64,000 nucleotides of DNA, from assembly GCF_965363235.1 (NCBI RefSeq), contig NC_134838.1, positions 6,887,001-6,951,000 on the forward strand, read 5' to 3'. The notes under the pieces were generated by a model. The model was not told the origin of the DNA, made no database searches, and saw only the letters and a program-made list of their open reading frames with translations. Shown in pieces: positions 58,022-64,000 of the stretch (its first letter is position 1; each line of letters starts with the position of its first letter). The translations under genes and the position numbers were made by a program. This DNA is from Mytilus galloprovincialis. Its lineage: Eukaryota > Mollusca > Bivalvia > Mytilida > Mytilidae.

Positions 58022-58490
58022 TGATTCAGGCAATTGGGAACTTCTTGTTATTATTAATCTTGATTCAGGCAATTGGGAACTTCTTGTTTATTATTAATCT
58101 TGATTCAGGCAATTGGGAACTTCTTGTTTATTATTAATCTTGATTCAGGCTATTCGGAACTTCTTGTTTATTATTAATCTTGATTCAGGCAATTGGGAAC
58201 TTCTTGTTTATTATTAATTTTGATTCAGGCTATTGGGAACTCAGGGGCGGATCCAGCCTTTTTAAAAAGGGGGGTTCCCAACCCAGAGTAAAGGGTGGGT
58301 TCCAGCTATATGCCCCCATTCAAATGCATTGATCGGCCAAAAAAAAAGGGGGGGTTCCAACCCCCGGAACCCCCCCCCCCCCCCCTCTGGATCCGCGCCT
58401 GGATCTTCTTGTTTATTATTAATCTTGATTCAGGCTATTGGGAACTTCTTGTTTATTATTAATCTAGCATAGATGATTGATTCAGGCTAT
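58022..58490. repeat. 40-bp minisatellite, eight copies, split by a MITE
   Basis: Units of CTTCTTGTTTATTATTAATC plus TTGATTCAGGCAATTGGGAA have GATTCAGG at 58023, 58062, 58102, 58142, 58182, 58222, 58427 and 58478. The gap between the sixth and seventh is the MITE at 58242-58401. Both outer edges carry an AGCATA...ATGATTGATTCAGG variant. Confidence 0.92.
58242..58401. mobile_element. G/C-rich MITE with 5-bp target duplication (copy 2)
   Basis: This 160-bp relative of 28619-28721 starts CAGGGGCGGATCCAG and ends CTGGATCCGCGCCTG. GAACT precedes it and GATCT follows it, a 5-bp duplication with one substitution. Removing the element and one flank restores the 40-bp unit exactly (GGGAACTTCTTG). The interior shares GGTTCCAACCCCCGGAACC with copy 1 and has an extra ~60 bp. 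Confidence 0.88.
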
Positions 58491-58867
58491 TTGGAACGTC
58501 TTGTCATTTACTATCTTCGAATTGAGATCTGCTATTTAACTTAAGAAGTGAATAAAAATTTTACATGTCAATAACATTATAATTTGAAATTAAAACAAAT
58601 AACATTCAATAACAAAAAAATTAATTATTTACATTTCAGCAGTGGAAGGTTTTGATACTAAAATAATAAGATACCTTTGTGTTATTAACATTTCAATACA
58701 GCCACTGTGCTTAAACGGCTGTGGGTAACTTAAGTTTGTAAAGAAATGAATGCTAAGTATGGTTCAGCAAAGTGACTCGACTGGGATGAATGTCTATCGA
58801 ACAAATGAGACCGAATCTTGCAACGGATGTTATGATAATCATTCACATAATAGTTATCAAAGCCGTT

Positions 58868-59060
58868 ATATACCAGTCTTATAATTTGATACGCCAGACG
58901 CGCGTTTCGTCTTCATATTAAAGACTCATTAGTGACGTTCAGATAAAACTATTCATAAAGCCAAACAATAAAAAAGATCGAATGAAGAGCATTGAGGACA
59001 CAAAATTCCAAAAAGCTGTGCCAAATACGATCTAGGTAATCTATGCCTGGGATAAGAAAA
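58868..59060 (+). repeat. Mussel dispersed repeat with the ACGCGCGTTTCGTC block
   Basis: GATACGCCAGACGCGCGTTT, AAAGACTCATTAGTGACGTT, GAAGAGCATTGAGGACACAA and TCTATGCCTGGGATAAGAAA occur in order. I recognise this as one of the most abundant mussel repeats, here truncated at the 3' end. Confidence 0.75.
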
Positions 59061-59102
59061 TACACATGTTACTATCAACGTCAAAAGACGGAAATAAGTA
59101 TG

Positions 59103-59535
59103 CAATACAATACAATACAATACAATATTTTTATTTTCCAAATTAAAGGGCCCATTAAGAGCATAACATTAACTACAACATGACATAAACATTACAGAGT
59201 GATTAAAAAAACATAAAATAATAATTCAAATGCATAAGGAAAGAATCAGTGGTCAAGGGGAGATAATTTTGATATCTTTTAGAGTATTTAAGTTAACTAA
59301 TTTTCTGATTTTCTAAGTTGCAGGCCTTTATCGAGGTATGCACATGAAATAGATAAACATCTGCTATCTTCATTTATCATGATCCATGAAAAAAGATCTT
59401 TTCTGTTTGAATTATCTAAACTGGGGTATTTTTTTATATAATCAGTCACATCTCTTCTGAGGTTATTATAAAGTGGGCATTCCAGAAGAAAGTGCATTTC
59501 ATTTTCAATACAATTTGAATTAGTATGGAAGTTTT
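59103..59535 (-). pseudogene. LINE (non-LTR retrotransposon) 3' remnant
   Basis: On the minus strand an ORF ends at 59297 and contains NCIENEMHFLLECPLY and LRRDV, the Cys/His-containing segment (CxxxxxxxHxxxxC spacing) found after the reverse transcriptase in many LINEs. The frame is cut upstream by a stop near 59535, and no polymerase domain is left. The element ends at 59103 in a tail that reads AATAC repeats on the plus strand (ATTGT on its own strand). It is a 5'-truncated dead copy. A tail-only relic is at 42722-42760. Confidence 0.65.
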
Positions 59536-59539
59536 AATC

Positions 59540-62500
59540 AAACAGAATCAAATATAAATTTGTAACATATTATCAGAACTTTCTGAAATGTTTGAAACTT
59601 TTTTTAAGTATTTGTTTGTCCAAAATTCCTTCCGAAATGAAACAGGATACAAAAATATGCACACGATAAGCCTACACTAACTGTCACAAATAAAGAAGCC
59701 TACACTAACTGTCACAAATAAAGACAGACACAGCTATAATGATACTGAGGAAAAATATTCAATTGACATCACAATTATTGAAACTTATTTTCGGGGTTGA
59801 ATAGAAGCAACGGGAATGCAAACGCCTTAGAGAGATCATACGTTGATATCTGTCGTAACCTTATGGACCATTTTTTTCCAGTGACAGTTAAAATTGCCAT
59901 CCTTAGACTCTACAGGAATTACAATAAATTAAATTAAGTGTGCATGTCCCTGATTTTCGTGAAATATTCGCCACTGGACATTAAGCAAACACGAATCAGT
60001 CAATCAATCATAATCTTTAGTAAATTTAGGTTCAAATAAGTATTTACTAAACTGTTCATACTAAGGTCGTTAGTTTTCTCGTATGAATAAAATCACATTT
60101 GTCATTTTGGTGGCTTTTATAGCTTATATACTACGCGGTGTGAGTTTTGTTCATTGTCGAAGACCGTATATATGCGGTGATCTATAGATCCAGAGGAGGA
60201 TTTAAGTTTTTTTTCCTCAGTAAAGAGCTTCATACATACTAAATATACATTTGCATGTACATTGTGATGTTTGTTGTTGTAATTACCATCAACACAGAGA
60301 AAAGGTACACACCACTCGCTGCAAGCTAAAGATGCCTCTCCACTGGTTTTGGCGAAATACTTGGCTAGATACCTTTAAGTTAACGAAGAATAGAGATGAA
60401 AGGGAGTAAACTTAAAACAGGCATACAGATCTAATAAACTGCTCGACAATGTCGAATGAAACAAGATCACATCAGTGTACCTGCTATAGAAAATTTTAAG
60501 TTTAATTTTTATTTAATTTTAATTTTTTGTGTTCGTATCGATCTTATGAGGTGTTCCCTTTTCAGCGGATTTTTATGGTTTGACATAGTCTAATATGTTG
60601 TACTATCCCAGGCTGTAAGGAGGGCTTGGCGCCAGCAATCATATCTAACACTGTCACATTCTGTATGTGGCTGTCCCAAGTCAGGATCGAGCCTCAATTC
60701 AATGGTTTCTTTTATTGTCGTTTATCATATTTGTTTTGTTTACAAGTATCAATCCAAACTTTGGCTGGTCAATGGTCCCGGTTTTTCAAAATACTGGATT
60801 CTTATTTCTATAAATAATTAGGAAAGATGCAAAGGAATTTCGAAAAATAAGAGACAGGTAGTAATAGAAAAGGTAAATTAGCTCTCATCGGATTTGTTTT
60901 CTCTCTATCGATTTAAAACAGCGGTATACTACTGTTGCCTTTATTTACTCTTTAAGTTGCCCGAGATGAATTATAACTAATAAAACATATTCAAATATGT
61001 ATTTCATTTAGGAAAAATCGATTTTTACTAGGGTAAAATCTATAAAGTTATGACAAACAATAAGGTCATAATCAAAACACCGTGCAATAAAAAATCACAG
61101 CTAATTTAAGTTTCTTAATTTACAAAGTACAAAACGCGTCACGTGAAGACAGTCACTACTGTGTAAATAAAATAGCTGAAGCCGACAAAATAGACTCTTA
61201 TTTGCTATTTTGCCGGTCTTATTTGAGATTATTGTAAATATAATATGAAATAATCGCAATGACTCATAAAATTATGAAGACATGTTTTGGAGAACTATGA
61301 AAAAGACATCTACTTGCAACGGTGGAAACGTGATTATAAAATGTAAGTAAACAACAGCACCAAAAAAAACCTTTATGGTAACGATATATATAGTCTGTTG
61401 TGCAAGTGAGAAAGTGCTGTATTCCTGTCACAAAGACCACAAATCTTCACCGGTTGTTTCATCGTTATTCAATATCTCATGCAGTTCAACTTCAATTTAA
61501 ATCAAAATTAATGGACACAGTGCACTATCAAGTGCTTTTTAATTTAATGCATACATATTCAAATGCACCAATTTCTAACATGCAAGCATTTCTAAAATAT
61601 CAAATTAAAAACAATAATTTGATTGTAATCAAACTTCCAGAACGTACTGTATGGCATATTTTTAAAATATAATGGCAATTTTGCTTTTGAATAAGTTTTA
61701 AAAGAGAAATATTTTTTAAACTGAGATATTACTTATTTTAAATACACGTTAAAGTTTATGTTTCTGCATTACTTTTTCTTGTTCGTAACTCGGGGTTACT
61801 GAAAAACCTATCGGCGCTAAAATATGGAGCAAATAAAATCCAAATCAAGTTGGCCTAAACGTGAAATTGGTCAAGAATTATCTCCCTTTCCGATTATTTC
61901 AATTGACAAACAAACGAGCCCAAAGCAAAGCAGAATGGAGGTACTGGTCAAAGTCTATAACTATTTGTCACTTTTTTAACACCTTCATTTGCATGCAAGG
62001 AAATAATTACACAAAGTAAAATGTTGTCATACAGTTATTCCAGTAATAATGACTAATTTCGATGACCCATGCGATGAACAGATGAAAGAAGTTTTCTACT
62101 TTTTTATTTGCCACACTCAGTGACTTGTTTTTTGTCAAATTATACGGTAAACTATCCGCACCCGTAGAAATCACAAGGCTGTGGTCAGTAGCTAATTAGC
62201 TGTGAATTCCGTCCTGTGAAGTTGAATAGACAATGGAAATTGTGCAGTCACGCATATTTGAAGCATCTTTCAAGCCCGTACGGTGCAGTCCGGTGTATCC
62301 GCACACCTAAGACTTATGACTTAAATAAAACAAATTTTATTTGATGATGTAATTTTTTTAATGGAATTTGCCTAATATTGTAAATCACAGGATTGCAGAT
62401 ATTATTTAACTCTTGAACTTTATGAATTTTATTCTTTTTTATCCTTTCGGAATGCTAAAACAATAACAAGAACAATTTTATTTGTGTTACTGTGTTGATA

Positions 62501-63750
62501 TGACGAAGTCAGCTAATGCGCGGTATCACCAGCCGCGTGTACACCGGGGACTCCACTGTACATTTCTCGTTTAGGAAAAGGAAAAGAACTAAGTGGATTC
62601 CAGTTTTCATCTAGAATGCTATACATTGGATCACTTGGTATAGACTGAGACTACTAGAGTGGGGTGCTCATTTTCGCTGGGGACCCAATTTCGCCGTTTA
62701 AGGATTTTGAGGTGTAAAAACTTCAAAGGATGGCTGAAATGGAAGAAATGTACCCGTAAATTATATTTTTATAACAAATATAATATTTTTTTAAACTGAG
62801 ACAAAATTGCGGCTCCTACCGAAAATGACCGAAAAACGGACAACGATTTTCGGACAATTTCCTGAATAAAAAACACGATTTCAAAGAAGTATTTCTAAGT
62901 AAATATTTGACTGAATGCCCTAATTTTGAATTCTTTATACCTTTGAAATGTCTGCTATTCATCTATAATGCAATTGATTTGATAAAAATTGTTAAAAGCT
63001 GCGGTTATTTGGTTTTAAATAGATGTGTAAAAACGGCGAATATGTGTCCCCCTGTGTCAAAACATCCGGAAATTTCAAACACCCTTTAATCTAACTTTTC
63101 AGATGATTTTCTTAAAACAAACCGGTTTTCAAGCTTAAAGGGAAATCACACTATTGTTTATACGCATCGCTCTCGGCGTCGCCATAGTGTCGTAACTGTA
63201 TTATGACGTCGCCGTTTTCGATTCCGCCGTAAAGGTTGCTAATTTATGAAAAATCGAACGCTCGAAGGGATGTTCCACTAAAGCAGGAGAAATGATAATG
63301 GACATATCATATTTTTTACAACTGATATGTTGTACTAGCGAGTTTCTAAATTGTTACATTGGGGTTTACCTGCGGAATACAAAATAATGGGCAAATACTG
63401 CAGAATAAAAGGCAAAAAAAAGATTGAATGATGAGGTGCTAAAATATAAAGAATAAAAAGTATTGGAAACACAAAATACACATTAACAAATGAATGACCC
63501 ACTATCCAGACCATGTTAATAAAAAGGATCTACCAATACAAAACACATAATCATCATGCATAATCAACACTAAGAACGTTGGAATTTCATCCTCTCCGAC
63601 CATTTTCTCGATAACGAAGTCGGTGACATATATTTTTTTTTTAATTTTCTGATGTATATGTTCAATATCTTATTTAATTCCACCTTATGTAATAATGCTG
63701 TATTTTGATTGGATGAGAACCATGGTATTTTTCACCAATTTCTATATATT
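59540..63750. other. AT-rich intergenic DNA with repeat scraps
   Basis: Fragments of the second mussel repeat family, reverse orientation, are visible near 60050-60200 (GTCGTTAGTTTTCTCGTATG; TATACTACGCGGTGTGAG) and near 60655-60740 (GTGGCTGTCCCAAGTCAGG). A 22-bp direct duplication (CCTACACTAACTGTCACAAA) is at about 59670-59720. No gene was recognised; the ORFs at 61400-61672 and 62907-63089 have no domain. Confidence 0.45.
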
Positions 63751-63880
63751 GAGATTTTCTTTTCTCTGCCGGGGTATTTGCCATTAGGGAATTCCATATG
63801 CCGGGGTATTTGCTAGCAAATACCATGGCAGATGGGAAATACCCTAGCAAATACCATGGCAGATGGGGAATACCATGTCT
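63750..63880. repeat. Palindromic repeat cluster around a perfect 20-bp palindrome
   Basis: GGTATTTGCTAGCAAATACC at 63805-63824 is a perfect palindrome. To its left the half-site CCGGGGTATTTGC occurs twice; to its right the block AGCAAATACCATGGCAGATG occurs twice with GGGAATACC-type spacers. It may be the end or centre of an element running past the window edge. Confidence 0.75.
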
Positions 63881-64000
63881 ATAAATAACTTAATGAATTA
63901 TTTCTATTCTAATATGACAAATTCATGGTCATTCTAAATATATGGTTCCAGATGAAATATTTAGGATAAAAAGCATCATTATTGAATTTGGACCGAATGA

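Overview
The window looks like nuclear DNA of a marine bivalve, most probably a mussel of the genus Mytilus or a close relative. It is strongly AT-rich and gene-poor, and has a GT-AG spliced gene. It also carries many copies of interspersed repeats that I recognise from mussel DNA, for example the one containing GATGTGGTATGAGTGCCAAT. The species call rests on that memory of the repeats and was not searched. Nothing in the window looks bacterial, viral or organellar.

Only three protein genes can be supported. (1) At 30.9-32.8 kb on the + strand is a two-exon Krüppel-like transcription factor of the KLF1/2/4 group. Exon 1 is 30881-30958 and exon 2 is 31674-32822. It has a candidate TATA/CCAAT promoter, a possible alternative first exon at 31439-31465, an AU-rich element in the 3' UTR and a candidate poly(A) signal near 33751. 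(2) and (3) are a pair of single-exon Tctex1-domain (dynein light chain, DYNLT4/5-like) paralogs facing each other, at 49032-49646 (+) and 56416-57063 (-). Two uncertain ORFs are listed with low confidence (11.1 kb and 45.7 kb).

Most of the rest is repeats and mobile-element debris. The striking pattern is the number of inverted-repeat (foldback) structures. One at 4.1-6.8 kb encloses a 67-70 bp minisatellite. One at 21.3-23.2 kb has arms that are themselves AT-rich tandem arrays. A 1.9 kb near-palindrome lies at 50.9-52.8 kb. A 334 bp element at 52.9-53.2 kb has 9-bp repeats and an 8-bp target duplication, and a TA-flanked MITE sits at 53.3-53.5 kb. The last three lie side by side between the convergent Tctex1 genes. 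Two copies of a G/C-rich MITE (28.6 kb and 58.2 kb) each show a 5-bp target duplication, and one has landed inside a 40-bp tandem array.

Retroelement traces are a tRNA-derived SINE (20.7-21.1 kb), a LINE 3' end with an (AATAC)n tail (59.1-59.5 kb) and a fragment resembling a retroelement polyprotein C-terminus (35.8-36.2 kb). Tandem arrays of 21, 26, 40, 62, 67-70 and ~105 bp are scattered through the window. The 62-bp array (39.1-39.7 kb) is open in all three forward frames and so creates large false ORFs. Stretches not listed are AT-rich DNA in which I see no gene.
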